64,000 nt of DNA from Streptomyces parvus (GCF_032121415.1 NZ_CP135079.1:2728001-2792000); one strand, 5' to 3'; shown: positions 43,566-52,702, numbered from the stretch's first letter. Numbers and translations: made by a program. The notes: generated from the sequence alone by a model not told the origin.

Positions 43566-45107
43566 TCACCTCGGGGTGGCCAGCACCTGGGTCCAGTAGG
43601 GACCGCGCGGGGAGTCGGCGATGCCCACGCCCACGTGGACGAAGTCGCAGTTGAAGATGTCGTCGTCCCGGCCGGGGCTGTTGCGCCACTCCTCGACGAC
43701 CGCGGCCGGATCGCTCATTCCGGTCGCGATGGTCTCCCCGACGGCCGACCACGCGTAGCCGGTGGCGCCGACCCGGTCGCCCGCACCCCGGCCCGAGGAG
43801 TCGGTGTGGGCGAAGTAGTTCCGCGCGGCCATGTCCTCGGAGTGCCGCTGGGCGACCTCGGTCAGCCGGGGGTCGGTCTCCAGCTCCGGGCAGCCGTTCG
43901 CGGCGCGCAGGGTGTTGACCCGGGTCACCACGCGGGCGTCCGGGCCGGGTCGCGGCTTTGGCGCCGGCGAGGCGGAAGGCGACGGCGGGACGGTGGGCGG
44001 CCGGGTGGCGGCGGTCCGGCTCGGGGTGGGCGTGGGCGTGGGCGTGGGCGAGACCGTGGAGGGGCTGGGGCTCGGCTCGGCGGGGGCGGTCGCGGGCGGG
44101 GGCACGGGGCTGCGGGTGGCGCCGCCGCCCCGGGACTCGGGCTCGGTCGGGGCGGAGGGCCAGATCAGTACGGCGAGGGCGGCCACGGCTGCCGCCCCGG
44201 CTATGAGCCCGGCCGCCTTCGAGGCCGAGAAGGCGGCCGGAGCGGCGTGCGCGGCGGCCGAGGGCGCGGCGGCGGAAACGGTGGCCGGGGCGGTCGAGGA
44301 GGCGACGGCCACCGCCACCTGCTGCCCGCTGTCGTAGAGCGGCACCACGAGCGCGAGCCCGGAGAGCAGACCCTCCGGCGGGACCAGCCCCGTACTGCCG
44401 TCGGAGCAGGAGGCGCAGCCCCGTACATGGCGGGCGATCCGCTTGCGCCACAGGGGCGTCGGCGTACCGTCCCAGTCGCCCAGCAGGTCCTCCAGGGCCG
44501 GGCAGCGGGGGTCGGAGGCCAGGGCCCGGACGACCGTGCGGCCGACGTCGAGCTGGTTCTTCACCCGCTGGACGCGCACGGCTGCGTGCTGCGGGGAAAG
44601 ACCGAGCGCCTCGGCCAGCTCGGACCGGGTGAGGTCGCCGGTCGTCTCCAGCCACCACAGGGAGAGCACATCGCGCTCGGCCTCGTCCAGCCAGCGGGTC
44701 GCCTCGGCCGTCTCGCGCCGCTGGCCGGAGAGTTCGAGGCGCAGGATCGTCAGGTCGACGAAGTCGGCGGCGGGATCGGCGGGGTCATTGGTCTCCTCCA
44801 GCGGGGCGGGGCGGTGGCCGAGGTTGGACCAGCGGCTGCGGACCTGGTTCATGGCGATGGCGACGAGCCAGGAGCGGAAACGGGCCGGATCGCGCAGGGC
44901 GGGCAGGCCGGAAAGCGCCCGGAGCATGGTCTCCTGCACCACGTCGTCCACGTCCGGATGGCCGTTGAGGGCGCGCCCGACGACGTTGTAGACCAGCGGG
45001 AGGTACTGAGCGGCCAGCCGTTCGCCGGCGGCCCGGTCCCCGTCCCTCGCCGCGATGACCAGAGCGGTGCTGTCCACGCCGTTCACGCCCTTCGTTCGGT
45101 TCGCCAC
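43566..45107 (-). CDS. ECF-like sigma factor fused to zinc finger, membrane helix and CAP domain
   Basis: 513 residues (start uncertain: GTG at 45105-45107, 45084-45086 or 45075-45077). Parts in order: sigma-70 region 2 (about 30-95, HPDVDDVVQETMLRALSGLP) and region 4 (about 135-190, LSLWWLETTGDLTRSELAEALGLSPQHAAVRVQR, written here only to show the HTH; key is ALGLSPQHAAVRVQR); an anti-sigma-like zinc motif H227-x3-C231-x2-C234; a membrane helix (299-318); a Pro/Ser/Thr-rich extracellular linker (320-388); and a CAP/SCP domain (about 391-513, with SEDMAARNYFAHTDSSGRG). Such a sensor-sigma fusion would tie a wall- or surface-exposed domain to transcription. Confidence 0.8.
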   Translation of the reverse strand: MANRTKGVNGVDSTALVIAARDGDRAAGERLAAQYLPLVYNVVGRALNGHPDVDDVVQETMLRALSGLPALRDPARFRSWLVAIAMNQVRSRWSNLGHRPAPLEETNDPADPAADFVDLTILRLELSGQRRETAEATRWLDEAERDVLSLWWLETTGDLTRSELAEALGLSPQHAAVRVQRVKNQLDVGRTVVRALASDPRCPALEDLLGDWDGTPTPLWRKRIARHVRGCASCSDGSTGLVPPEGLLSGLALVVPLYDSGQQVAVAVASSTAPATVSAAAPSAAAHAAPAAFSASKAAGLIAGAAAVAALAVLIWPSAPTEPESRGGGATRSPVPPPATAPAEPSPSPSTVSPTPTPTPTPSRTAATRPPTVPPSPSASPAPKPRPGPDARVVTRVNTLRAANGCPELETDPRLTEVAQRHSEDMAARNYFAHTDSSGRGAGDRVGATGYAWSAVGETIATGMSDPAAVVEEWRNSPGRDDDIFNCDFVHVGVGIADSPRGPYWTQVLATPR

Positions 45108-45225
45108 CGGAATGTGGGCCAGGTCACCCCTGGGGGTTTTGTTATCCGTCCCCGGTCCGGTGGTCAACCAGTATGCGGGGGCCGGCAGGCAGCCCCGCCG
45201 GGAGAGTGCGGGAGCGGGGAGAGAC

Positions 45226-46272
45226 ATGTCGAGCGACACGGAAACCGACGAGGCGCACGCCACCGCGGCGCGGACGGGCGAGGCCATCACCACCTCGGCC
45301 CTGCACGCTGCGGCGACCGGCGCCGACACCTTCCCCGGGGTCCTGCGGGAGGCGCTGAACCGCCGCGGGCTCTCCCTGGAGCGGGTGAGCGAACGGCTCA
45401 GGGTGCGCGGCATCACCATCAGCCAGGCCACCCTGAGCAGCTGGCAGCGCGGCCGCAGCCAGCCCGAACGGGCCCGCTCCCTCCAGGCGGTGGACGTGCT
45501 GGAGGAGATCCTGGAACTGCCCGCCGGGTCGCTGCGTTCGCTGCTCGGCCCGCGCCGCCCGCGCGGCCGGACCACCCCGCCCGACACGGAGGGCGCGGCG
45601 CTCCAGATCCTCGGCGAGGACTCGGTGGTGGAGAAGGCGCTCGGCGCCCGCTTCCGCCACTTCAACCAGGAGACCAGCTCGCTGATGGTCCACGACATCG
45701 TCAGGGTCGGCGAGAGCGGCACACTGAGCGGGATCTCCACCACGAACGTGCTGCGGGCCAAGCGGGCCGGGGCCGACCGGGCGGTCTTCGTCCTCAGCTT
45801 CGACGACGAGGCGGCCGAACCCGTCGACATCCGCGTCACCTGCGGCCGCCTGGCGGAGGCCACGTATCTGAAAGGGCTCAAGTCCCTCGTGCTGGAGATC
45901 CACTTCGGCCGGGAACTGGCCAAGCTGGACACCACGGTGGTGAGTTACGCGGTCGAGGTGAGCCCGTCCGAGACCCCGGCCACGCACTACGAACGCTGGT
46001 CGCGGACGAACCTCCACGAATACCTCCAGCAGGTCTTCTTCCACCCCGGCGCCCTTCCCGCGGACTGCCACCGCTACGTCCGGGACAGGGTCGGCGACCC
46101 GCCCCGCGGCCGCCGTCGCATCCCGCTGAGCGAGGCGCACGACGTCCATGTGCTCACCTCCCGGTGCAAGCCCGGCGTCCACGGGGTGGCGTGGGAGTAC
46201 GGGACGGGAACGGGCGGAACGGGTGGTACGGGTGGGCCGGGAACAAGTGGAACGGGAGACCGCCCAGGATGA
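45226..46272 (+). CDS. HTH regulator, conserved hypothetical
   Basis: 348 residues. An XRE-like helix-turn-helix is at about 36-80 (FPGVLREALNRRGLSLERVS, then ISQATLSSWQRGRSQPERAR). The remainder is a long domain of unknown family with TLSGISTTNVLRAKRAGADR and a beta-rich middle, and the C-terminal 25 residues are Gly/Thr-rich. The ATG at 45226 has a GGGGAGAG site. It is divergent from the sigma-CAP gene across about 120 bases, so it may regulate it, and is convergent with the S1 protease. Confidence 0.7.
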   Translation: MSSDTETDEAHATAARTGEAITTSALHAAATGADTFPGVLREALNRRGLSLERVSERLRVRGITISQATLSSWQRGRSQPERARSLQAVDVLEEILELPAGSLRSLLGPRRPRGRTTPPDTEGAALQILGEDSVVEKALGARFRHFNQETSSLMVHDIVRVGESGTLSGISTTNVLRAKRAGADRAVFVLSFDDEAAEPVDIRVTCGRLAEATYLKGLKSLVLEIHFGRELAKLDTTVVSYAVEVSPSETPATHYERWSRTNLHEYLQQVFFHPGALPADCHRYVRDRVGDPPRGRRRIPLSEAHDVHVLTSRCKPGVHGVAWEYGTGTGGTGGTGGPGTSGTGDRPG

Positions 46273-46332
46273 GTGGACGGTCTCCCGCGTCTGGGGGGTG
46301 GCCTTTTCCGCCGGTCTGGTCCCGCGGTGGGA

Positions 46333-47553
46333 CTACTTGGTGTTGAGGGTCAGCCCGTAGTACGCGAGGGCGTCGTCGAGCGGCTGGAAGTAGGAGGAGC
46401 CGGGCGAGTTGACCTGGCCGTTGCAGCGCTGGTTGGTGGGACCGCCGGACGTCATGCCCTGGGCCTGGTCACCGGAGACGTACGCGCCGCCGCTGTCCCC
46501 TCCCTGGGTGCAGACGCTGGAGCTGGCCAGTCCGGTCACGACGGTGTCCGGGCCGCCGTTCTGGTCGGTGTAGGTGACGCTGACGTTGTACGAACCGACC
46601 TTGCCGCACGTCCAGTTGGTGGTCTGGCCGGACTTGCAGAGCGCCGCGCCGGAGGGGGCCCGCTTGCTGCCCTTGACCGGGACGGTGCCGGCCTTGCCGT
46701 ACGTGGTGATGTCGAGGCCGATCGAGTTCCCGGCGTCGACGGCGGCGATGCCCATGTCGACGCTGCGGGTGCCGAGCGCGAACCGGGTGTGGGTGCCCTT
46801 GGCGAACCGGGTGCCGTTGTACGCCAGTACGGGCAGGTCCTCGATGCAGTGGCCGGCGGTCACGAGCACCTGCTTGCCGTTACGGTCCTTGGCGCCGTAA
46901 CCGACGGAACAGAGGTAGCCGTTGAAGGTCATCCGGCTGCCGGGCGGAACGACGGCCTGGGTCTCCAGCTTCTCCTGGCCCTTGATCACGCGCACGGCGT
47001 CGCCGTTGCTCTGCGCGGCCTTGAGGAAGCTGCGGGTGGCGGCGTCGGTGGCGCCGTTGACCTCGACGGTCACGGTGTCCGACGCGAGGTCGACGGACCA
47101 CGCGGAGACCCCGGCCGGAGCGCTCTTGAGCGCCTTGGCGTCGAGCTGGGCCTTGATGCGGTCGAGTTCGCTCTCGCCGCGCTCGGGCACCCGGGCCTTG
47201 AGACCCGCGGCCCGGACGTCCTTCGCCGCCTCGGCGTCGGCGGCGTTGACGACCAGCGAACCGTCCTTGGCGAAGAAGGCCCCGAGTGTGTCGACCCGGT
47301 CCTTCCGCAGCTCCGCGAACCGGTCCTGCTGCTCGGCCTCACGGTCCAGCCGCTCGACGGCGGCCTTCTCGCTGACACCCAGGGTCACGGCGAGCGCCTT
47401 GACCATCTCCGGCTGGTACGCCGGCGCCGCCGCGGGCGCCGAGGGCTCCTCCGTCGTACCGGCGTAGGCCCCTGTGGCGACTCCGGCCGACAGAAGGGCG
47501 CCGATCGAGGCGGCCACGATGTATCTGCGCGCGTTCTTCTTTCCGTTCTTCAC
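46333..47553 (-). CDS. Secreted S1 family serine protease (streptogrisin/alpha-lytic type)
   Basis: 406 residues. A signal peptide of about 31 residues (basic start, IVAASIGALLSAGVATGAYA), then a pro-region with alpha-lytic-protease prodomain features (VKALAVTLGVSEKAAVERLD), and a chymotrypsin-fold mature domain with catalytic His in VTAGHCIED, Asp in SVDMGIAAVD and Ser in CTQGGDSGGAYV. Disulphide cysteines pair around the His and Ser motifs. GTG at 47551-47553 follows a GGAAGGA site. Secreted proteases of this type digest extracellular protein in Streptomyces. Confidence 0.93.
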   Translation of the reverse strand: MKNGKKNARRYIVAASIGALLSAGVATGAYAGTTEEPSAPAAAPAYQPEMVKALAVTLGVSEKAAVERLDREAEQQDRFAELRKDRVDTLGAFFAKDGSLVVNAADAEAAKDVRAAGLKARVPERGESELDRIKAQLDAKALKSAPAGVSAWSVDLASDTVTVEVNGATDAATRSFLKAAQSNGDAVRVIKGQEKLETQAVVPPGSRMTFNGYLCSVGYGAKDRNGKQVLVTAGHCIEDLPVLAYNGTRFAKGTHTRFALGTRSVDMGIAAVDAGNSIGLDITTYGKAGTVPVKGSKRAPSGAALCKSGQTTNWTCGKVGSYNVSVTYTDQNGGPDTVVTGLASSSVCTQGGDSGGAYVSGDQAQGMTSGGPTNQRCNGQVNSPGSSYFQPLDDALAYYGLTLNTK

Positions 47554-47880
47554 GCGATTCCTTCCGCTACGCAGGCGAGCGTCCAGACAATGGGGGGGTG
47601 GCCACACCGCGCCTGGGGAAGCGCGATGTGTTCCATGGACACTGCCCGGCGGCGATGACATGTTCCTGTCGCCGCGCCTCGAACTCTGTCGTAGCCGGAA
47701 CTGCCGCGACAAGAAGTGGCGGTGGGGCTCTTTTCTACAGAACTGGCCGAGAACTGTAGAGAGAACGAGGGAAAGCGCTGGTGCGGACCTTTGCGCCGGG
47801 TCGTACGCCTGTTCCGGAGTCCGCCCCGAGCACCATTCCCCAGCAGTAGAGTTGCCTTCCGAATGAGGGGGGACACCGGC
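47554..47880. other. Divergent promoter region (protease / membrane protein)
   Basis: 327 bases between two outward-facing genes. No gene is supported. The right end has a GAGGGGGG ribosome binding site (about 47865-47872) and a possible -10 (tagagt) near 47847 for the small membrane protein; the left end serves the protease. Confidence 0.45.
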
Positions 47881-48234
47881 GTGAACAGAGGCCGAAGAGC
47901 CGTACTGATGTGGACGGGCCTGGCGGTCGCCGTGCTCGCGGGAGTGCTGTCCTTCCTCAGTTGGGACCGGGCCGACCAGGTGGCCGGAGTGGTCTCCGCC
48001 GTGGTCGGCGTGGCCGCCCTGGGAGTCGGCGTGTACGGGGCGCTCGGCCCGCCCCGGGGCCCCGACGTGCAGGTCTCGGCCACGGGAAGGGCCGTGTCCC
48101 GCGGCGGCGGCGAGGCCAACACCGGGTTCGTCGCTCCGGCCTCCACCACCGCGCCCGGTTCGGTGTCCGTCAGTGGCACCGGTGACGCGGAGGCCGACGG
48201 GGGCAGCGCCAACTCCGGATTCCGGCAGGGGTAG
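47881..48234 (+). CDS. Small two-helix membrane protein with Gly/Asn repeat tail (putative effector)
   Basis: 117 residues. Two membrane helices (about 8-27 and 35-56) are followed by a soluble tail with two copies of a Gly/Ala/Asn motif: VQVSATGRAVSRGGGEANTG (63-82) and VSVSGTGDAEADGGSANSGF (95-114). The next gene's N-terminus has a third, similar copy. GTG at 47881 has a GAGGGGGG site eight bases upstream, and is preferred to an ATG at 47863 that would place the site inside the coding region. Downstream gene begins seven bases after the stop. A pore-forming or membrane-perturbing effector is one reading; a mere membrane anchor is another. Confidence 0.65.
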   Translation: MNRGRRAVLMWTGLAVAVLAGVLSFLSWDRADQVAGVVSAVVGVAALGVGVYGALGPPRGPDVQVSATGRAVSRGGGEANTGFVAPASTTAPGSVSVSGTGDAEADGGSANSGFRQG

Positions 48235-48241
48235 CGGGGCT

Positions 48242-51200
48242 GTGGCCGACGGCAGGATCGGGGCGAAGGGAACGGGCGACGCGTCGGCGCAAGGGAGCGC
48301 GGCTCTCTCGAACACCGGGGTCATCAACGGCCCGGTGACCCTTTACTCTCCCCTGCGTCGGCCCGCAGTGTCGGGCTATCTGCTCCAGGTCGAGAGGGTG
48401 GCGGCGGCCGACTTCCGGGGACGTGAGGCCGAGCTTTCGAAACTGGCGTCCTTCAGCACGCAGGCGCGTCCGGAAGACGTTCCCGAAAGGAACTACTGGC
48501 GCTGGCTGGCCCCCGCCTGGGCCGGAAAGTCCGCCCTGCTGGCGGAGTTCGTCCTGAACCCACCGGCCGGAATCGACGTCGTAGCGTTCTTCATCACCTC
48601 CCGTATGGCGGGCCAGAACGACGCCGCCGCCTTCTGCGAGGTCGTCCAGCGACAGCTGTACGCCCTGTTGCGGGAGGAGGAGCCGCTGAGCACGCCGGCC
48701 ACGCGGGACGAACAGCTGCGGCTCGCCATGGACCGGGCGGCGGAGCGCTGCGCGGTGGAGGGCCGACGGCTTGTCCTGGTGGTGGACGGCCTGGACGAGG
48801 ACCACGGCGTCACCGCCGGTCCCGACTGCCACAGCATCGCCGCGCTGCTGCCCCGCACTCCCCCGCGCGGCATGCGGATCATCGTGGCCGGCCGCCCGCA
48901 CCCGCCGGTTCCGGACGACGTGCCCGGCGACCATCCGCTGCGGACCACGGAGATCAACCACTGGCTGGAACCCTCCCCGTACGCCCAGGCGGTCCGCTGG
49001 GACGCGGAGCAGAACCTGCTGCGCCTGCTCGACGGCGGCGGACTGGGGCGTGAGCTGGTCGGTCTGACGGTGGCGGCGGGCGGTGGTCTCAGCGCGAGCG
49101 ACATCGCCGAACTGACCGGAAGCCGCCCCCGCCTCGTGGAACGCGAACTGTCGGCGGTGACCGGTCGCAGTTTCCGCCGCCGCTCCATGCACTGGGCGTC
49201 CCACGGACCCGAGGTCTACCTCCTGGCCCACGAGGAGATCCAGCGCAGCGCGGCGGAGCTCCTCACGGACGCCGAGCTGGCGGCCTGCCGCACGCGTCTG
49301 CACCGATGGGCCCAGACGTACCGGAGCGCGGGCTGGCCCGCCACGACGCCCGAGTACCTGCTGCGCGGTTACGCCCAACTCCTGCGGGAACTGGGAAGCA
49401 CCGGACAGCTGGTGGAGCTGGTCTGCGACGCCGCACGGCAGGAGCGGCTGTGGCAGGTCACCGGGGCCGACCTCGAGGCACTCAGCGAACTGTCGACCTC
49501 GCTGGACCAGTTGCTGGCGCACGGCAGGCAGAGGGGTGACCTGGACATCTCGGCCGCTCTGCGCCTGGCGGCGGCCCGCGACGGACTGCACAAGCGGACG
49601 GCTGTCCTGCCCGCCGATCTCATCGGCCTGTGGGCCCGGCTCGGGCACACCGGCCGGGCCGTCAGTCTGGCGGAATCGCAGCGCGAGTCGTACAACCGGG
49701 TAAGCGCCCTGACCGCCGTTGCCGCCTGCCTCGCCGCCACCGGTCACCGGGAGCGGGCGGAGGCGCTGGCGGCGGATGCGGACAGCCGCGAGGACGAGGC
49801 CCGCTTCCTCGAAGCCATCGCGAAAGGGCTGGCGGAGGCGGGCCTCTACAGCGAGGCCTTCCGGACGGTCGAGAGGATGGAGGGCACGGACCGGTTCGCG
49901 AAGGCTCTCGTCGCGACGGTCAGGCGGGCGGCGGGCGACCACGCAGCACACGGGCGGCTCGGGGCGGAGACGGTCACGCCGCACCTCGCCGAGGCGGTGC
50001 ACGCCGTCGCGACGGTTCGCGGCGTCGAGCAAGGCGAGCTGTACGCCGATCTGGCCTGCGCGTTCTCCCTGTTCGGAGACGAGGAACAGGCGCGGGAGAC
50101 GACAGACCTGGCCGTCCGGGACCGTTCGGACGGCGAAGGGGCGTTCCGGCAGGCCCAGAATCTCAGTCACATAGCCGTACGCCTCGCACCGTCACCAGGT
50201 CTCGCGCAGCGCGCCGCGAGCATCGCCCGTGACGCGGCCGAGTTGGCGGATACGCTCGACGATCCCCGAAGCGTCGAGTGGCTCTTCCCTCAGGTCGCCG
50301 CGGGCCTGGCGGCGACCGGGCAGTACGAGCGCGCGGAACAGGTCGCCAGGGCCCTGCCCGATCCGGCCGACCATGACGAAGGCCTGTGCGCCGCCGCCAG
50401 GGCGGCGGCGCACGCCGGCGCCCCGTGCTGGGCGCTGGAGGTCGCGGACCGCCTCAACGATCCGATCGACCGGGCCAGTGTTCTGGTCGCTGTCGGCAGG
50501 AAGCTGGCGCGGTCCGCCGAACCGGCAGAGACCTCGCACCTGGCCCGGCGGGTCCTCACGGTGATCGACGAAGTGTCCGCCCAGGTATGGCGGGTGAGTT
50601 TTCTGACCAGCACGTCGGAGTTCCTCCTCCGGGCGGGCGCGAGGGAACAGGCCGAGGCCGTGGCGGCCACAGCGACGGTTCTCGCCCGGAACCGTACAAC
50701 GCCCCGGGGCAGCGTGACCGCGCAGATCGCCGTCGCCAGGGCCATGGTGGCGGCGGGCGCCGAGGCCGAGGCCCACCGGCTCGTCGACTGGGCGACGGAG
50801 TCGGCCGAAGCGGAGGCCGGATACGTCCGGCTGCTGCGTCTGGTCGACGTGGCGGGCGGGTTGCACGCGATCGGCCAGGACGACCACAAGGTGGCCATGC
50901 TGTCCGCACTGCTCGAAGAGGTCCGGCTGGAGGCACACCACTCGGAACACGCTGATTCCCTGCAGCGCGTGGCCGAGGCGTTCGGTGAGACAGGCCACCC
51001 CGACCTGGCGAGGGAGGTGGCTCGGGAGCTCCTCGACGGGGCGGAAGCCTTGGACAGCGCGTACCAGCAGGGGTGGAACAGATACTGCGCGGCCGGCGCC
51101 TATCTGGCGGCCGGGGACTTCGACAAGGCCTTGTCTCTCGCCTGCTCCCTGCCGGACGACGTGCTGGACGACTTCCGCTCCGGTGTCGTGGAGGAGCTGG

Positions 51201-51634
51201 TGCGGGCAGGCGAATACGTGTGGGCCGAGCGGCTCGCCGAGGAGTTGACCGGCACCATCGAAGGCGATCGCAGCCTCATACACATCGCGGCGGGCATGGC
51301 GGCCAGGGGTGACTTCCCCGGCGCGGTCGCCCTGCTCGACGAGATCCCCGTACCGGGCCTGCGCGACGAGGCCCTGGAGAAGGTCGTCAGCGCCTCGGCC
51401 CGGGCGGGCGCGCCGCACGAACCCCACGCCCTGGCCGGCACCATCACGGACCCGGGCCACCGGAGCAAGGCGCTCGCGGCCGTCGCCCGCGCCCACGGCC
51501 CCACCCCGGAGGGCCGCGTCCTGCTCGCCGAAGCGCTGACCCTGGGCCCCTGGGACCAGCTGGTCGAGGCGATCGCCGGGGTGGCCCCGGAGCATCTGCT
51601 CCTGCTGGCGGACCTGTCCCGAGGCGAGCGGTAG
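48242..51634 (+). CDS. STAND/NACHT-like NTPase with helical repeats (NLR-like)
   Basis: About 1130 residues. N-terminal 40: Gly/Ala/Asn tail with KGTGDASAQGSAALSNTGVI (9-28), then NGPVTLYSP. A GREAELSKL lead-in (60-68) opens a P-loop domain with Walker A APAWAGKSALL (90-100; first Gly replaced by Ala) and Walker B LVLVVDGLDED (177-187), followed by a sensor-like RIIVAGRPHPP. From about 430 to the end are TPR-like helical repeats of about 35-40 residues (for example AVAACLAATGHRERAEALA and GGLHAIGQDDHKVAML). This is the layout of bacterial NLR-like STAND proteins in anti-phage defence or signalling. GTG at 48242, seven bases after the membrane protein's stop, is preceded by a GGGG site. Confidence 0.75.
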   Translation: MADGRIGAKGTGDASAQGSAALSNTGVINGPVTLYSPLRRPAVSGYLLQVERVAAADFRGREAELSKLASFSTQARPEDVPERNYWRWLAPAWAGKSALLAEFVLNPPAGIDVVAFFITSRMAGQNDAAAFCEVVQRQLYALLREEEPLSTPATRDEQLRLAMDRAAERCAVEGRRLVLVVDGLDEDHGVTAGPDCHSIAALLPRTPPRGMRIIVAGRPHPPVPDDVPGDHPLRTTEINHWLEPSPYAQAVRWDAEQNLLRLLDGGGLGRELVGLTVAAGGGLSASDIAELTGSRPRLVERELSAVTGRSFRRRSMHWASHGPEVYLLAHEEIQRSAAELLTDAELAACRTRLHRWAQTYRSAGWPATTPEYLLRGYAQLLRELGSTGQLVELVCDAARQERLWQVTGADLEALSELSTSLDQLLAHGRQRGDLDISAALRLAAARDGLHKRTAVLPADLIGLWARLGHTGRAVSLAESQRESYNRVSALTAVAACLAATGHRERAEALAADADSREDEARFLEAIAKGLAEAGLYSEAFRTVERMEGTDRFAKALVATVRRAAGDHAAHGRLGAETVTPHLAEAVHAVATVRGVEQGELYADLACAFSLFGDEEQARETTDLAVRDRSDGEGAFRQAQNLSHIAVRLAPSPGLAQRAASIARDAAELADTLDDPRSVEWLFPQVAAGLAATGQYERAEQVARALPDPADHDEGLCAAARAAAHAGAPCWALEVADRLNDPIDRASVLVAVGRKLARSAEPAETSHLARRVLTVIDEVSAQVWRVSFLTSTSEFLLRAGAREQAEAVAATATVLARNRTTPRGSVTAQIAVARAMVAAGAEAEAHRLVDWATESAEAEAGYVRLLRLVDVAGGLHAIGQDDHKVAMLSALLEEVRLEAHHSEHADSLQRVAEAFGETGHPDLAREVARELLDGAEALDSAYQQGWNRYCAAGAYLAAGDFDKALSLACSLPDDVLDDFRSGVVEELVRAGEYVWAERLAEELTGTIEGDRSLIHIAAGMAARGDFPGAVALLDEIPVPGLRDEALEKVVSASARAGAPHEPHALAGTITDPGHRSKALAAVARAHGPTPEGRVLLAEALTLGPWDQLVEAIAGVAPEHLLLLADLSRGER

Positions 51635-51664
51635 GGGCGCCGCGGGCGCACGGGGACCGTGCGG

Positions 51665-52354
51665 TCACTCGGCGGCGGGACCCGGCCCGTAGTCCGCCTT
51701 GAATCCGCTCAGACCGTCCGCGAGGCGGGCCAGCCACCCGCCCGGGGAGTACGGCTGGGGAGGATCGACCTCCATCCCCAGCTCGGCCATCGCGAGGCCG
51801 TAGTCGGACTCCTCCAGGCCGAGGGCGAGAAGCTCGCGAAGTTCACCCGCGAGACGGGCGACCAACTGCGGGTCGGTGGTCGCGGTGTAGTCGCGCACGG
51901 CCGCGTCGTGGTCCGGGAACTCGTCCGGCATGTCCTGCGAGAACCAGCCGCCGAGGAACTGGCCGAGCTCGGGGAAGCGGGCATGCCACTCCCAGTGGGT
52001 GCGAGGGCTAGCCGGGGGCGGCACCTCGCCTTCCTCGATCGACCGCTTCAGATGGTCCGCGACGACGAACAGCCAGTCCCGGATCGCCGACCGGGGCAGG
52101 CCGACATCCGGCACGGGGTAGAACTCACCGAGGCTCAGGCGCAGGCGGCCCGGCGGGGTGCGGGCGTAGTCGCGGATCTGCCGTTCGGCCGTGGCCAGGG
52201 CGTCGGGGCGGGTGTGCCAGGTGTGGCGGAGGTAGGCCTGGAGCGCCTCGCTCGGCCTGTCCGGCTCGTCGTCGGCAGACATCCCGGTGTACGCCCTGAT
52301 GACCTGGTCCAACTCGCCGTAGCGGCGGTCGAATTCGAGCGGCTTCATGGACAC
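51665..52354 (-). CDS. CdiI-like immunity protein
   Basis: 229 residues, soluble. The C-terminal half (about 123-220: RFPELGQFLGGWFSQDMPDE, LAGELRELLALGLEESDYGL) matches contact-dependent growth-inhibition immunity proteins (CdiI_2-like) by motif memory. It is the last gene of the leftward toxin operon and sits next to the detached RNase A-like fragment, so it may neutralise that module. The GTG at 52352-52354 has a GAGGT site eight bases upstream and was preferred to ATG 52346-52348. Confidence 0.65.
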   Translation of the reverse strand: MSMKPLEFDRRYGELDQVIRAYTGMSADDEPDRPSEALQAYLRHTWHTRPDALATAERQIRDYARTPPGRLRLSLGEFYPVPDVGLPRSAIRDWLFVVADHLKRSIEEGEVPPPASPRTHWEWHARFPELGQFLGGWFSQDMPDEFPDHDAAVRDYTATTDPQLVARLAGELRELLALGLEESDYGLAMAELGMEVDPPQPYSPGGWLARLADGLSGFKADYGPGPAAE

Positions 52355-52366
52355 GGCGTGGGACCT

Positions 52367-52672
52367 CTACAGATAGATCGGGACGGTGGTGAGCACGACG
52401 AAGCCGTGCCGGCTCGCGGGCTCACGCCTGAGGACGACCCGTGCCGCGCGCACCTCGACGGGCTCACGCCCGGCGAGCATCATCGCCTGCAGCAGGACGC
52501 GGCCGACAGGAGCCTCACGGGTGGGCCAGGCGGCCTCGACGGTGAGACGGGCCCGGGTGCCCTGCGCGAGCCAGCGGCGAATCCTCTGCTCGTTGACGGT
52601 CACCACCTGCTGGGTGGCCCATTGGGCGGTTTCCCGGTCGGGGTAGGTGGCCGAGCGGTTCCTTGCGGTCAT
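52367..52672 (-). CDS. Detached, truncated RNase A-like (CdiA-CT) module
   Basis: 101 residues resembling the second part of bacterial RNase A-like toxin domains: SATYPDRETAQWATQQVVTV, RLTVEAAWPTREAPVGRVLL and the end FVVLTTVPIYL. The first segment of that domain, which carries the catalytic His (DKHIGLTDDQL in the full toxin nearby), is missing, and no secretion module precedes it. ATG at 52670-52672. It is most likely an inactive or unassembled toxin cassette kept with an immunity gene, although rearrangement onto the main toxin could make it active. Confidence 0.65.
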   Translation of the reverse strand: MTARNRSATYPDRETAQWATQQVVTVNEQRIRRWLAQGTRARLTVEAAWPTREAPVGRVLLQAMMLAGREPVEVRAARVVLRREPASRHGFVVLTTVPIYL

Positions 52673-52702
52673 TCGGGGAACTTCCTGTGAGCTGTGCGTG
52701 GT

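Noticed and set aside
44018..44052. Short gtgggc repeat as a separate element
   Set aside because: It encodes the Pro-Thr linker of the sigma-CAP protein, so it is coding low complexity.
48170..50170. Long leftward open frame over the STAND gene
   Set aside because: Shadow of the NTPase gene, which has a P-loop, repeats and a ribosome binding site.
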